A stretch of DNA of 64,000 nt, taken from contig CAYHVK010000017.1 of the NCBI GenBank assembly GCA_964360255.1, positions 1 to 64,000 of the forward strand, written 5' to 3'. This document shows, piece by piece, positions 35,515 through 43,442 of this stretch. Below the pieces are notes generated by a model that was not told the origin of the DNA, searched no databases, and worked only from the letters and a program-made list of their open reading frames with translations. Position 1 is the first letter of the stretch. Each line of letters begins with the position of its first letter. Origin of the DNA: CAYHVK01 sp964360255. GTDB taxonomy: Bacteria; Bdellovibrionota; Bdellovibrionia; Bdellovibrionales; UBA1609. The position numbers and the translations under genes are program-made.

Positions 35515-36270
35515 ATGAAAGTTAAGTTTATTCCGCAAAATATTGAACTCGACATCGAGCCGAACCAATCGGTGATGAAACTCGCTCACGAAAAAGGCAT
35601 TTACATTAAATCTGTGTGCGGTGGTTTACCGTCATGCTCAGAGTGCCGTGTACGAGTCATTGAAGGTGAGCAAAACGTATTGCCACCATCAACTAAAGAA
35701 TTGAATTTAATTGGCACTGGTTATTTTATCGATCAGCGCCGTCTTTCGTGTCAGCTGAAATGTTTCGGTGATGTTGTTATTGATTTAACAGAGCAGATTG
35801 CTAAGCAAGCCACTGACGGACCAAAACGTCCGCAGGGATCTAAAAAAGAAGAGCATGAAGCTTCTTTCGCCGTGAGCGGTAACTTAATTCAACAAGATGA
35901 CACTTTGAAAAAAGTGGCCGAAGAGGTCGCGAATAATCCGAATGCCGGTCGTCCGCAGCAGCAAAATCGTGGTGGCGAATCGCAAGGCGGCGGTCGCGGC
36001 CGTAACAATCGTCGCGGTCGTGGCGGAGGCGGCGGTGGACAAAATCGCAACGCCCAAGGCGGCGGACAAAATCAAGGTGGAAACCAAGGCCGTCCGCAAC
36101 AACAAGGTCAGGGTCGTAATCCGAATCAGGGCGGCGGTCAGGGTGGACAACCTGGCGGCGGCAATCAAAATCAAAACCGCCATCAGCAGGGTGGCGGTCG
36201 CAATAGCCCCAATCAAGGTCAGCAAAATCGTCAGCAGCAATCGCGCAACGACAATCGCGGCAATAAGTAA
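35515..36270 (+). CDS. [2Fe-2S] ferredoxin domain with RG/QN-rich tail
   Basis: Residues 1-95 form a plant-type ferredoxin domain with four cysteines in C-x5-C-x2-C...C spacing (VCGGLPSCSECRV and LSCQL). After a short helical linker (about 100-138), residues 139-251 are a low-complexity tail made almost only of Gly, Gln, Asn and Arg, with RGRGGGGGG and repeated GGGQ/QNQ units. Such tails bind RNA or drive condensation in other proteins; in a ferredoxin this is unusual. The gene follows tyrS by nine bases and is in the rny-tyrS unit, which favours an RNA-related role by context only. Confidence 0.85.
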   Translation: MKVKFIPQNIELDIEPNQSVMKLAHEKGIYIKSVCGGLPSCSECRVRVIEGEQNVLPPSTKELNLIGTGYFIDQRRLSCQLKCFGDVVIDLTEQIAKQATDGPKRPQGSKKEEHEASFAVSGNLIQQDDTLKKVAEEVANNPNAGRPQQQNRGGESQGGGRGRNNRRGRGGGGGGQNRNAQGGGQNQGGNQGRPQQQGQGRNPNQGGGQGGQPGGGNQNQNRHQQGGGRNSPNQGQQNRQQQSRNDNRGNK

Positions 36271-36297
36271 TAAAAAAGCCGATTCTTCATCGGCTTT
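36271..36297 (-). terminator. Terminator between the ferredoxin and Fe-S carrier genes
   Basis: A 9-bp stem, AAAGCCGAT (36275-36283) and ATCGGCTTT (36289-36297), with a 5-base loop. On the minus strand it is followed by a T-run (TTTTTTATTA), so it best terminates the minus-strand gene at 36340-36666. It may also work weakly for the plus-strand ferredoxin gene that ends at 36270. Confidence 0.75.
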
Positions 36298-36339
36298 AAA
36301 TGACTAAGCTCATCTGCGAAGCGCAGCTGAGCGAACGTA

Positions 36340-36666
36340 TTAAACGCCGAAGCTCGAGCCGCAGCCGCAAGTCTTCGTGGCATTAGGGTTTGAAAACACA
36401 AAACCCTTACCATTTAAGCCGCCTTCAAAATCTAAAGTTAAGCCTAAAAGATAAAGCATCGATTGATCATCAACCACTACTTTGGCGGCGTTCATTTCAA
36501 AGAGTTTATCTTTTTCGCCTAAAGCTGTATCGAATTCCATTTTATAAGAATAACCCGAACATCCGCCGCGCTTTACCTTCACACGCAAAAAAGCCTCTGT
36601 AGGAGCTTTATCTTCTACTTTTAAAACTTGGATTTTAGCGGCTGCTGATTCTGTAATTTTAATCAT
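36340..36666 (-). CDS. A-type iron-sulfur carrier (IscA/ErpA/HesB family)
   Basis: About 108 residues from the ATG at 36666, which has GGAG upstream; a longer start at 36705 is less likely. The three family cysteines are present: GGCSGY in the middle and CGCG at the end of the protein. A-type carriers take clusters from IscU/SufB and pass them to [4Fe-4S] proteins. A cysteine desulfurase lies 180 bases upstream on the same strand, though the gap suggests a separate promoter. ErpA or IscA cannot be separated here. Confidence 0.92.
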   Translation of the reverse strand: MIKITESAAAKIQVLKVEDKAPTEAFLRVKVKRGGCSGYSYKMEFDTALGEKDKLFEMNAAKVVVDDQSMLYLLGLTLDFEGGLNGKGFVFSNPNATKTCGCGSSFGV

Positions 36667-36844
36667 GGTAAAAAATCTCCGTGGTATTGCTAAAGCAATA
36701 AACAATCAATACATTGGTGATTCTATCACACCTGTCAAATAAGTGCCTAAGGTATTGAAAATACATATAATTATTTCTAGGTGGAGACACATAATGGTTT
36801 CTAAATAGCCGCGGAAGGATAGCGGGCGCTTAGATATAGCAAAC

Positions 36845-37996
36845 CTAGGCTTTAAAACTTTCTTCCAGATCTAAAAGATTTTTTAATTTCTCAATAACCA
36901 AATCAGCGTCAGCGTCCGTGGTCATACGCCCAATACCAATACGAAGACTTGAATTAGCCTCGGCATCGCTGTGACCAATAGCTTTCAACACATGAGAGGC
37001 CGCACCAGCCGAGCAAGCACTGGCGCCTGAAACGGCAATGCCGCTTAAGCCTAAAGCAAATAAGTCTGATGAGAGATCTTGAATGGTTAAATTAATGTTA
37101 TTGCAAAGGCGCTCTGTCGGATGACCATTAAGGCGAATGCGCGATGAGAGGGCGAGGGCTTTTTTAATAATCTGATCGCGAAGCCCGCAAAGGCGTGAAC
37201 ACTCCGCCGCATGCTCTTCAATAAAGATTCGGCAGGCTTCGCCGAGCCCCACAATAGCCGGAACATTTAAAGTACCCGGGCGTAAACCGCGCTCTTGGCT
37301 ACCGCCAAAAAGCACGGGCTGAATCAGCTCCCGAATTTCTTCGCGCACGAAAAGAAAGCCAATGCCTTTGGGGCCGTACATTTTCTGCCCACTTGAAGAA
37401 AGCAAATCGCAGTACTGCTTCATATCCGTAAGATCAACTTTGCCCACCGTTTGCGCGGCATCAGAGTGAAATAAAACTTTATTCTCCCGGCAAAGCTGAC
37501 CAATTTCACGAATCGGATTCAATGAGCCGATTTCGTTATTGCCGTGAATAACACTCACGAGACGAGTATGAGGGCGTAATTCTTTTTTCACATCCTCTGC
37601 CGAAACTTGACCGTATTTATTCGTTTTTAAAATAGTCATTTCGGCGCCGAATTCACCCATTTTTTTGACTACATCAATGACGGCTTTGTGCTCTGTCGGA
37701 GTCGTTATAAGGTGAACTTTTTGCTTATGATTAAAGAAAAATTGAGTCACGCCTTGAATGGCCAAATTATTCGATTCAGTCGCACCAGAAGTGAAATAAA
37801 TCTCTTTAGGCTGCACACCCATAAGTTTGGCAACCTGTTCACGGGCCTTTCGGCAGCCACTATCGGCATCCCAACCGTAGCTGTGAGTGACGCTAGAGGG
37901 ATTGCCGAAGTTTTCAGTCATATATGGCAATGCCGCGTCGAGAACTCGGCGATCAATAGGGGTAGCGGCATTATAATCCAAATAGACGGGCTTCAT
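36845..37996 (-). CDS. Cysteine desulfurase (NifS/IscS-like)
   Basis: A 383-residue PLP enzyme of class V aminotransferase fold. It has YLDYNAATPIDRRV at the start, TSGATESNN, HSDAAQTVGK, the PLP lysine in GQKMYGPKGIG and the persulfide cysteine in SACSAGAASH. It removes sulfur from cysteine as a protein persulfide for Fe-S cluster or tRNA thiolation. No IscU, SufB or MnmA gene is next to it. The A-type carrier downstream on the same strand supports an Fe-S role. The ATG lies close to the divergent acyl-CoA dehydrogenase gene. Confidence 0.94.
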   Translation of the reverse strand: MKPVYLDYNAATPIDRRVLDAALPYMTENFGNPSSVTHSYGWDADSGCRKAREQVAKLMGVQPKEIYFTSGATESNNLAIQGVTQFFFNHKQKVHLITTPTEHKAVIDVVKKMGEFGAEMTILKTNKYGQVSAEDVKKELRPHTRLVSVIHGNNEIGSLNPIREIGQLCRENKVLFHSDAAQTVGKVDLTDMKQYCDLLSSSGQKMYGPKGIGFLFVREEIRELIQPVLFGGSQERGLRPGTLNVPAIVGLGEACRIFIEEHAAECSRLCGLRDQIIKKALALSSRIRLNGHPTERLCNNINLTIQDLSSDLFALGLSGIAVSGASACSAGAASHVLKAIGHSDAEANSSLRIGIGRMTTDADADLVIEKLKNLLDLEESFKA

Positions 37997-38058
37997 ATTT
38001 GACAGTATTCTCTCAAACTATTTTGATGTCATCTTTCATTTTATCTGGAGAGCAAAAA

Positions 38059-39264
38059 ATGACCAACGAACTAAGTGGTTTTGACCTTTTTAATCCCTCT
38101 GAAGAACATAAAATGCTTCGTGAAACAGTGCGAAGTTTTGTTCAAACCGAGGTTGAGCCCCAGGCCCATGAATATGACCGGGCAGAGAAATTTAACCTCC
38201 CGCTTTTTAGAAAATTAGGTGAACTCGGTTTATTAGGCATTACTGTCCCTGAAGCTTATGGTGGTTCGGGTTTAGATGCCATGGCAGCGGTTATTGTCCA
38301 CGAAGAGCTGTCGGCCAGCGACCCAGGTTTTTGCTTGGCTTATCTCGCGCACTCAATGCTTGCGGTGAATAATATTGCCGTGAATGCCAGTGAAGAGCAG
38401 AAAAAACGTCTCTTGCCAAAACTTTGCTCAGGTGAATTTGTTGGCTGTATGGCCATGTCAGAGCCACACGTCGGAACTGACGTTTTAGGAATGAAATCAA
38501 CGGCGGTTAAAAAAGGTGACGGCTACTTAATTAATGGCCGTAAAATGTGGATCACGAACGGCACGATCGACGAAAATTCAACGGCTGCCGATGTTGTGCT
38601 TTTATACGCTCGTAGTGGTGAAAAAAATGGCCGCGTTCAGCTCTCAACTTTCTTGGTTGAAAAAGGAATGGAAGGCTACTCGGTCGGTCAAAAAATTAAA
38701 GATAAAAATGGAATGCGCGCTTCAAATACAGCGGAATTAGTATTCTCTGACTGTCAGGTTCCGGCCTCGGCACTTGTAGGTGCTGAAGGCGATTCTATGC
38801 ACCATATGATGAGAAATTTAGAATTAGAACGTTTAACTTTAGCTGCTATGTCAGTGGGTATCGCCAAGCGCTCAATGCAAATTATGGTGAAATACGCCAA
38901 AGATCGCGAAGCTTTTGGTAAGCCATTATCGGCTTTTGGGCAAATTCAGAAGTATATTGGCGACTCTTATGCTGAATATGTGGCTGCGCGCACATACGTT
39001 TACGATACAGCTCGCCGCCAAAGTCTCACCCAAGGTGGTCAGCGTTTAGACTCTGATGGAGCGAAATTATTCGCGGCGACTGTTGGTAAAAACGTCGCCG
39101 ATCGCGCTATACAAGTTTTAGGCGGTTACGGATACGTGGGAGAGTATGTTGTTGAGCGCCTCTGGAGAGATGCAAAACTTCTTGAAATCGGTGGCGGCAC
39201 ATTAGAGGCTCATCAGAAAAATATTACGAATGATTTAGGTAGAAATCCCGAAATATTGCTTTAA
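38059..39264 (+). CDS. Acyl-CoA dehydrogenase, isovaleryl-CoA dehydrogenase type
   Basis: About 401 residues from ATG 38059 (GGAG upstream). It is an FAD enzyme of the acyl-CoA dehydrogenase family: CMAMSEPHVGTDV, MWITNG, YAKDREAFGKPLSAFGQIQ and QVLGGYGYVGEY. The position of the usual catalytic Glu of short-chain members (EGT) reads GGT, while a Glu is kept in NLELERLTLAA, the pattern of isovaleryl-CoA dehydrogenase. That suggests a branched-chain (leucine-derived) acyl-CoA substrate, fitting amino-acid catabolism. It is divergent from the desulfurase gene and monocistronic. Confidence 0.9.
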   Translation: MTNELSGFDLFNPSEEHKMLRETVRSFVQTEVEPQAHEYDRAEKFNLPLFRKLGELGLLGITVPEAYGGSGLDAMAAVIVHEELSASDPGFCLAYLAHSMLAVNNIAVNASEEQKKRLLPKLCSGEFVGCMAMSEPHVGTDVLGMKSTAVKKGDGYLINGRKMWITNGTIDENSTAADVVLLYARSGEKNGRVQLSTFLVEKGMEGYSVGQKIKDKNGMRASNTAELVFSDCQVPASALVGAEGDSMHHMMRNLELERLTLAAMSVGIAKRSMQIMVKYAKDREAFGKPLSAFGQIQKYIGDSYAEYVAARTYVYDTARRQSLTQGGQRLDSDGAKLFAATVGKNVADRAIQVLGGYGYVGEYVVERLWRDAKLLEIGGGTLEAHQKNITNDLGRNPEILL

Positions 39265-39268
39265 TGCT

Positions 39269-39297
39269 TTTACAAATCGTGTGAAATAAAATATAAG
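39269..39297 (+). promoter_or_regulatory. Strong candidate sigma-70 promoter of the AdoMet decarboxylase gene
   Basis: TTTACA (39269-39274), a 17-base spacer and TATAAG (39292-39297). The ATG is only eight bases after the -10 box and no Shine-Dalgarno sequence exists, so transcription should begin at or next to the ATG. Confidence 0.6.
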
Positions 39298-39305
39298 TTT
39301 TCGCT

Positions 39306-40256
39306 ATGTCGAATGTATTTGAAGGTTCTGAAAAGAAACTGGAAATCGTATTGTCGAAAAAAGCGCCATCGCTTCGCAAATGGCCTCTTAAGCAATGGGA
39401 GGCTATAGTTGCCGCCTCTCGTGCGCAGATTCTGTCGTCTATCACTTCAGAACACTGTGACGCCTATTTACTCTCTGAATCGAGCCTTTTCGTTTGGGAT
39501 AATCGTTTTACGATGATCACTTGCGGAACAACTACGCTCGTGGACGCCGCTTTAAAAGCATTAGAGCTTATTCCTGACGAGCAGATCGATTGTCTCGTTT
39601 ACGAGCGTAAAAATGAATACTTTCCACAACATCAGAAATCTGACTTTGCTGACGATGTAAAACGCCTCAATAAAGCCTGCAGCGGTAAAGCATTCCGCCT
39701 CGGAACAGTGGATGAGCATCATTTGTTTATGTTCCACTCAGATCGTCTTTATAAGCCTGAGCTCAATGACCGAACTCTTGAAATCTTAATGTACGATCTT
39801 CAAGGTACAGCTAAAGAAGTTTTCAATACTGAGGGTATGACTCGCGAAAAGATTCGTGAGTTAACAAAGGTCGATCAGATTCTTCCGGGTTTTAATGTGG
39901 ACGACTTTGCTTTTTCTCCCATTGGCTATTCGCTGAATGCTTTAAAAGATAATTATTACTTTACCATTCACGTAACTCCGCAAGATGCGAGTCCTTATGT
40001 GAGCTTTGAAACCAATATGGTTGATAAAGGTCAAATTCAAGAAGTGGTGAGTTCAGTGATTGATGTATTTAAGCCGCGCTCATTTGATACGGTGTTCTTC
40101 GACTCTAGCGAGCGACAAGAGTTGATTGATTTGCCTGGCTATCAGCGGCGCTGTGATATTCGTCAAAGTTTTGAATGCGGCTACAGCCTTCAATATGGTC
40201 AGTTTGCATTACCCAATGTTGTTTTAGATTCCGTTTTTGAACTTAAAATCGATTAA
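39306..40256 (+). CDS. speD: S-adenosylmethionine decarboxylase, eukaryotic type
   Basis: A 316-residue protein that aligns with the eukaryotic (long-chain) AdoMet decarboxylase rather than the short bacterial SpeD. It has FEGSEKKLEI (Glu6, Glu9), the self-cleavage site LLSESSLFV with pyruvoyl precursor Ser59 after Glu58, Cys73 in TCGTT, the Ser in PIGYSLNAL and the His in YYFTIHVTPQ followed by YVSFETN. It makes decarboxylated AdoMet for spermidine synthesis, and the spermidine synthase gene starts 18 bases after it. Self-processing should give two chains. Confidence 0.93.
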   Translation: MSNVFEGSEKKLEIVLSKKAPSLRKWPLKQWEAIVAASRAQILSSITSEHCDAYLLSESSLFVWDNRFTMITCGTTTLVDAALKALELIPDEQIDCLVYERKNEYFPQHQKSDFADDVKRLNKACSGKAFRLGTVDEHHLFMFHSDRLYKPELNDRTLEILMYDLQGTAKEVFNTEGMTREKIRELTKVDQILPGFNVDDFAFSPIGYSLNALKDNYYFTIHVTPQDASPYVSFETNMVDKGQIQEVVSSVIDVFKPRSFDTVFFDSSERQELIDLPGYQRRCDIRQSFECGYSLQYGQFALPNVVLDSVFELKID

Positions 40257-40274
40257 GTAGTGAGGGCGCTAATT

Positions 40275-41186
40275 ATGAGTAAAAGAGAATTCGCGGAAGA
40301 AGTGAATACCGCAAATGCCTTTTCTGTCCGTTACCAAATCAGTGAAGTGCTTTTTACCGGCCAAAGCGATTTTCAAAAAGTAGAAGTGGTTCAAACTAAG
40401 GGCCACGGTAAAATGCTTTTAAATGATGATCTCGTTATGATCACTGAACGCGATGAATTCGTTTATCACGATATGATCACTCATGTTCCACTTTTTGTTC
40501 ACCCTAATCCGAAGAAAGTTTTAATTATAGGCGGCGGTGATGGTGGGACGGCCCGCGAAGTTCTCAGACACAAAGGTGTTGAACACGTCGATATGGTAGA
40601 GATCGACAAAATGGTTGTAGATGCTTGTCGGGAACACATTCCGCAGACGGCTGTTGGTATGACAGACAGTCCACGTTTTACGCTTTATATCGATGATGGA
40701 TTGAAATTCGTAAATGACTTTGCCGCTGGCAAAACCATCAGTCAAAAAGCCAGTATGAGCCCACTGGCGCAGAAAAAATACGATGTGGTTATTGTGGATT
40801 CAACAGATCCGATCGGTCCAGCCACTCCGCTTTTTGGTGTGGGCTTTTATAAAGATATTTTCGCCTGTCTTGAAGATGACGGTATTGTTGTTTCTCAAGG
40901 GGAGTCGCCTTTTTACAATCAAGATACGCAAATCTCTATGGCGAAAATTTTGAGTTCAGTATTTCCGCTGGTGAAGTATTTGAATTTCACAAATTTAACT
41001 TACCCCGGTGGCCTCTGGTCGTTTAGCTTCTCTTCTAAGAAGTATCATCCGGTTCAAGATTTTAATCCGGCTCGGGTTGCGGCTTCTGGTTTAAAATTTA
41101 AATACTATACGCCTCATCTGCATACGGCGGCTTTCAATCTTCCGCAATTTCAGCTGGATAATATTGGCCAGTATTTACAGGCTTAA
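40275..41186 (+). CDS. speE: Spermidine synthase
   Basis: About 303 residues from ATG 40275 with GAGGG upstream. It has VQTKGHGKMLLNDDLVM, DEFVYHDMITHVP, the AdoMet-binding IGGGDGGTAREVLRH and the catalytic VDSTDPIGPATPLF. It transfers aminopropyl groups from decarboxylated AdoMet to putrescine and is encoded directly after AdoMet decarboxylase. The later YPGGLWSFSF fits spermidine synthases. The insertion after the second Rossmann strand (about 150-170) is slightly longer than usual. Confidence 0.96.
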   Translation: MSKREFAEEVNTANAFSVRYQISEVLFTGQSDFQKVEVVQTKGHGKMLLNDDLVMITERDEFVYHDMITHVPLFVHPNPKKVLIIGGGDGGTAREVLRHKGVEHVDMVEIDKMVVDACREHIPQTAVGMTDSPRFTLYIDDGLKFVNDFAAGKTISQKASMSPLAQKKYDVVIVDSTDPIGPATPLFGVGFYKDIFACLEDDGIVVSQGESPFYNQDTQISMAKILSSVFPLVKYLNFTNLTYPGGLWSFSFSSKKYHPVQDFNPARVAASGLKFKYYTPHLHTAAFNLPQFQLDNIGQYLQA

Positions 41187-41228
41187 CACGACTTTGTTGA
41201 GTCGAACTCATATTTAAAGGTTATACAA

Positions 41229-41999
41229 ATGAAAGGTAAAGGCATGACTCCAGACGAACGCTTTACCTTTAGTTTGGATTTTAAAAATACACTTCAGACT
41301 CAAGGTGATTTTTCTCTTGCCGGGCATATGTGGTCGGCGACTGAGTTGTTAAAAACTTTAAAGCCATTTTTAACTGAAGAGCGTATTGAGCGTATTAGTT
41401 CAGTTCTGCCGCAAAGAACTTTTAATATCGCTGTTGTAGGAGAGCATCTTCATGACATCGGTAATATCAGCGCCGTTATGCGATCGGCAGAGAGCTTTGG
41501 TTTCTTGCCTTTTCATATTATCGAGCAGCAGCAGGCCAAATATAAAAGATCCGAGCGTATTTCAAAAGGCAGTGAGAAGTGGCTGGATATAACTAAGTGG
41601 AAAGATACGAAAGCTTGTCTGCGCGATCTTAAAAAGTCTGGCTACCAGGTTGTAGTGACGGCCTTAGAGGGCAGCCAGCCCATTCACACGGTGGATTTCA
41701 GCAAGCCTACGGCCATCGTATTGGGGAATGAAAAGACGGGTGTGAGCCCCGAGGCGCTCGAAGAGGCAGATATTCGGGCGGCGATCCCGATGAATGGTTT
41801 TACTCAAAGTTTTAATATCTCGGTGGCAGCCGCCATTATTTTTTATCACGCTTATACAGATCGTTTAAAAAAACTAGGTCGAAGCGGAGATTTACCTGAA
41901 GATGTGGCTGAGCGTATTGAAGCTCAATACTACTTACGCACACTTGATAGCGCCGAAGAGATCTTGAAATCTATTTTACAAAAAAAGCAGAATCAGTAG
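41229..41999 (+). CDS. trmH: tRNA (guanosine-2'-O)-methyltransferase TrmH-like (SpoU family)
   Basis: A 256-residue SPOUT enzyme: VVGEHLHDIGNISAVMRSAE (motif 1), IVLGNEKTGVSPEALEEAD (motif 2) and MNGFTQSFNISVAAAI (motif 3). The N- and C-terminal helical extensions are those of TrmH, which methylates G18 in the D-loop of tRNAs. AAGG precedes the ATG by eight bases. The gene is convergent with a lipoprotein gene and overlaps its end by 29 bases. Confidence 0.92.
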   Translation: MKGKGMTPDERFTFSLDFKNTLQTQGDFSLAGHMWSATELLKTLKPFLTEERIERISSVLPQRTFNIAVVGEHLHDIGNISAVMRSAESFGFLPFHIIEQQQAKYKRSERISKGSEKWLDITKWKDTKACLRDLKKSGYQVVVTALEGSQPIHTVDFSKPTAIVLGNEKTGVSPEALEEADIRAAIPMNGFTQSFNISVAAAIIFYHAYTDRLKKLGRSGDLPEDVAERIEAQYYLRTLDSAEEILKSILQKKQNQ

Positions 42000-42552
42000 A
42001 GGCTGTCACATCATCATTCTGATAACGGGCAAAAGGACGGTCGAGGCGATTTGATTCTTCAACCAAAGTGAATCTCTCTGCATTCAATAATCCACGACGG
42101 GCAAAGTGCATATTAGATTTTAAAAGGCTGCCTTCAATACGCTGAATTTTATTTTTGATGGTTTTACGGTCACGACTGATTTGAATTGCTTCTAAGCCTG
42201 ATTTGTAGCCTCGCAAGAAAGCGTCTTCGAGAAGTTGTGGGCATGTGCCTTTTCTATATTCATGACTCATTTGCGCTAATTGATAGCCGTTTTTTTCAGA
42301 GCAGTATTCAGACAGCCCTAAGCTATGGCCACTTTCAAATAGGGCTTGGGCATCTAACTGCTCACCTTCAGCTTTGCAGCTTGAAGCAATAGTGCGGGGA
42401 GCATTTTTTTCGGTGCCGCTAGCACCTTGCTGGCGACCGAGTTCGTACCAATCAGTGGTTGTGCAGGGGAGTTTAGTGCTTGAAGCGCAGGCTGAAAGTA
42501 AAACAGAGAGTCCTAGTACCAGGATCACCGTAGTTTGATTGAATACTCTCAT
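41971..42552 (-). CDS. DUF2799 lipoprotein
   Basis: About 193 residues from ATG 42552 (GGAGG four bases upstream), with a lipoprotein signal peptide, lipobox LSAC near residue 22. The DUF2799 pattern is seen: DWYELGRQQGASG, AQALFESGHSLGLSEYCSEKNGYQLA and DAFLRGYKSGLEAI. A helical, charged tail follows. Function unknown; the family is a set of small envelope lipoproteins. Its 3' end overlaps the convergent trmH by 29 bases. Confidence 0.8.
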   Translation of the reverse strand: MRVFNQTTVILVLGLSVLLSACASSTKLPCTTTDWYELGRQQGASGTEKNAPRTIASSCKAEGEQLDAQALFESGHSLGLSEYCSEKNGYQLAQMSHEYRKGTCPQLLEDAFLRGYKSGLEAIQISRDRKTIKNKIQRIEGSLLKSNMHFARRGLLNAERFTLVEESNRLDRPFARYQNDDVTASTDSAFFVK

Positions 42553-42716
42553 TAGACCTCCAGTTACGCAGTGCAATATAGACGAGTGAGCCAGCTGTGA
42601 TTTACATAGATTTGCACAATTTATTTATTCGTTAGTTAGTTCATATATAAGTGTGACACAACTTAAATGTTTTTCGAAACAAAAAAAGAAATTTTAGGCA
42701 AAAGTAAGGTTCAAAA

Positions 42717-43172
42717 ATGTCTCAAAAATCGTCAAAAAAAGCGGCAAAAAACTCCTCATCAAAAAAACTCTACGGTGAGATTGCAATAGAAGAAAATAAA
42801 CTCGAAAGATTTCAGAATCGTACAACAGCTAGGCGCTATCTAATTTCATTTGAGTGCCCTGAATTCACTTGTGTTTGTCCGCGCAGTGGCTTCCCAGACT
42901 TCGCTACAATTCGTATCAAGTATGTTCCTGATCAATACTGCGTTGAGCTCAAATCTCTTAAGCTCTATATCAATGGTTTCCGAAACTCTAAAATTTTTCA
43001 CGAAGATGTAACAAATGGGATCCTAGACGATCTAGTTGAGTTGCTCGACCCCCACGAAATCGAAGTGGTGGGAGATTTCACCGTACGTGGAAATATTAAA
43101 ACCGTTGTGACTTCGCGCCATCTTAAAGGCCAGAAAAAGCCACAGAACCTGATTATTTCAGCTCAAGTTTAA
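42717..43172 (+). CDS. queF: NADPH-dependent 7-cyano-7-deazaguanine reductase
   Basis: A 151-residue protein of the short (type I) QueF class. The active-site segment FTCVCPRSGFPDFATI holds Cys54, followed by YCVELKSLKLYINGFRN and FHEDVTNGI. The enzyme reduces preQ0 to preQ1 for queuosine in tRNA. No other queuosine gene is adjacent, and no preQ1 riboswitch is seen in the AT-rich 120 bases upstream. The N-terminal 20 residues are Lys/Ser-rich and look disordered. Confidence 0.95.
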   Translation: MSQKSSKKAAKNSSSKKLYGEIAIEENKLERFQNRTTARRYLISFECPEFTCVCPRSGFPDFATIRIKYVPDQYCVELKSLKLYINGFRNSKIFHEDVTNGILDDLVELLDPHEIEVVGDFTVRGNIKTVVTSRHLKGQKKPQNLIISAQV

Positions 43173-43266
43173 CCGGGCTTATTATTGATAACCGAGTCTG
43201 TAAGAAATTCGGATTTTGACTAAAGGCCCTGCGGATGGCAGATTCATTTCGTTCAAAACTTCATGT

Positions 43267-43343
43267 GCGGTCGTAGCTCAGCTGGATAGAGTAACGGATT
43301 TCGAATCCGTTGGTCGTAGGTTCGACTCCTACCGACCGCACCA
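43267..43343 (+). tRNA. tRNA-Arg (anticodon TCG)
   Basis: A full cloverleaf: acceptor GCGGTCG with CGACCGC, D-arm with GCTCAGCTGGATAGAGT, anticodon stem ACGGA/TCCGT closing the loop TTTCGAA (anticodon TCG, reading CGA), and T-arm GTAGGTTCGACTCCTAC. The 3' CCA is encoded. It lies between queF and a zincin gene. Confidence 0.96.
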
Positions 43344-43442
43344 ATTTCGCCAAGCTCACCTATGCTTAGGGTTTATTTTCTTTGATTTTTTTGGATGGGT
43401 TGGCTTAATGTCGCTGGTGCTTCATTCTCGTTGGAGGTGCTT

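Noticed and set aside
35884..36240. Hydrophobic Leu/Thr/Ala-rich antisense frame in the ferredoxin tail
   Set aside because: It mirrors the repetitive RG/QN coding sequence and lacks start signals.
42577..42716. preQ1 riboswitch upstream of queF
   Set aside because: The leader is AT-rich and lacks the preQ1 hairpin and A-rich tail; only an AAGG site is seen.
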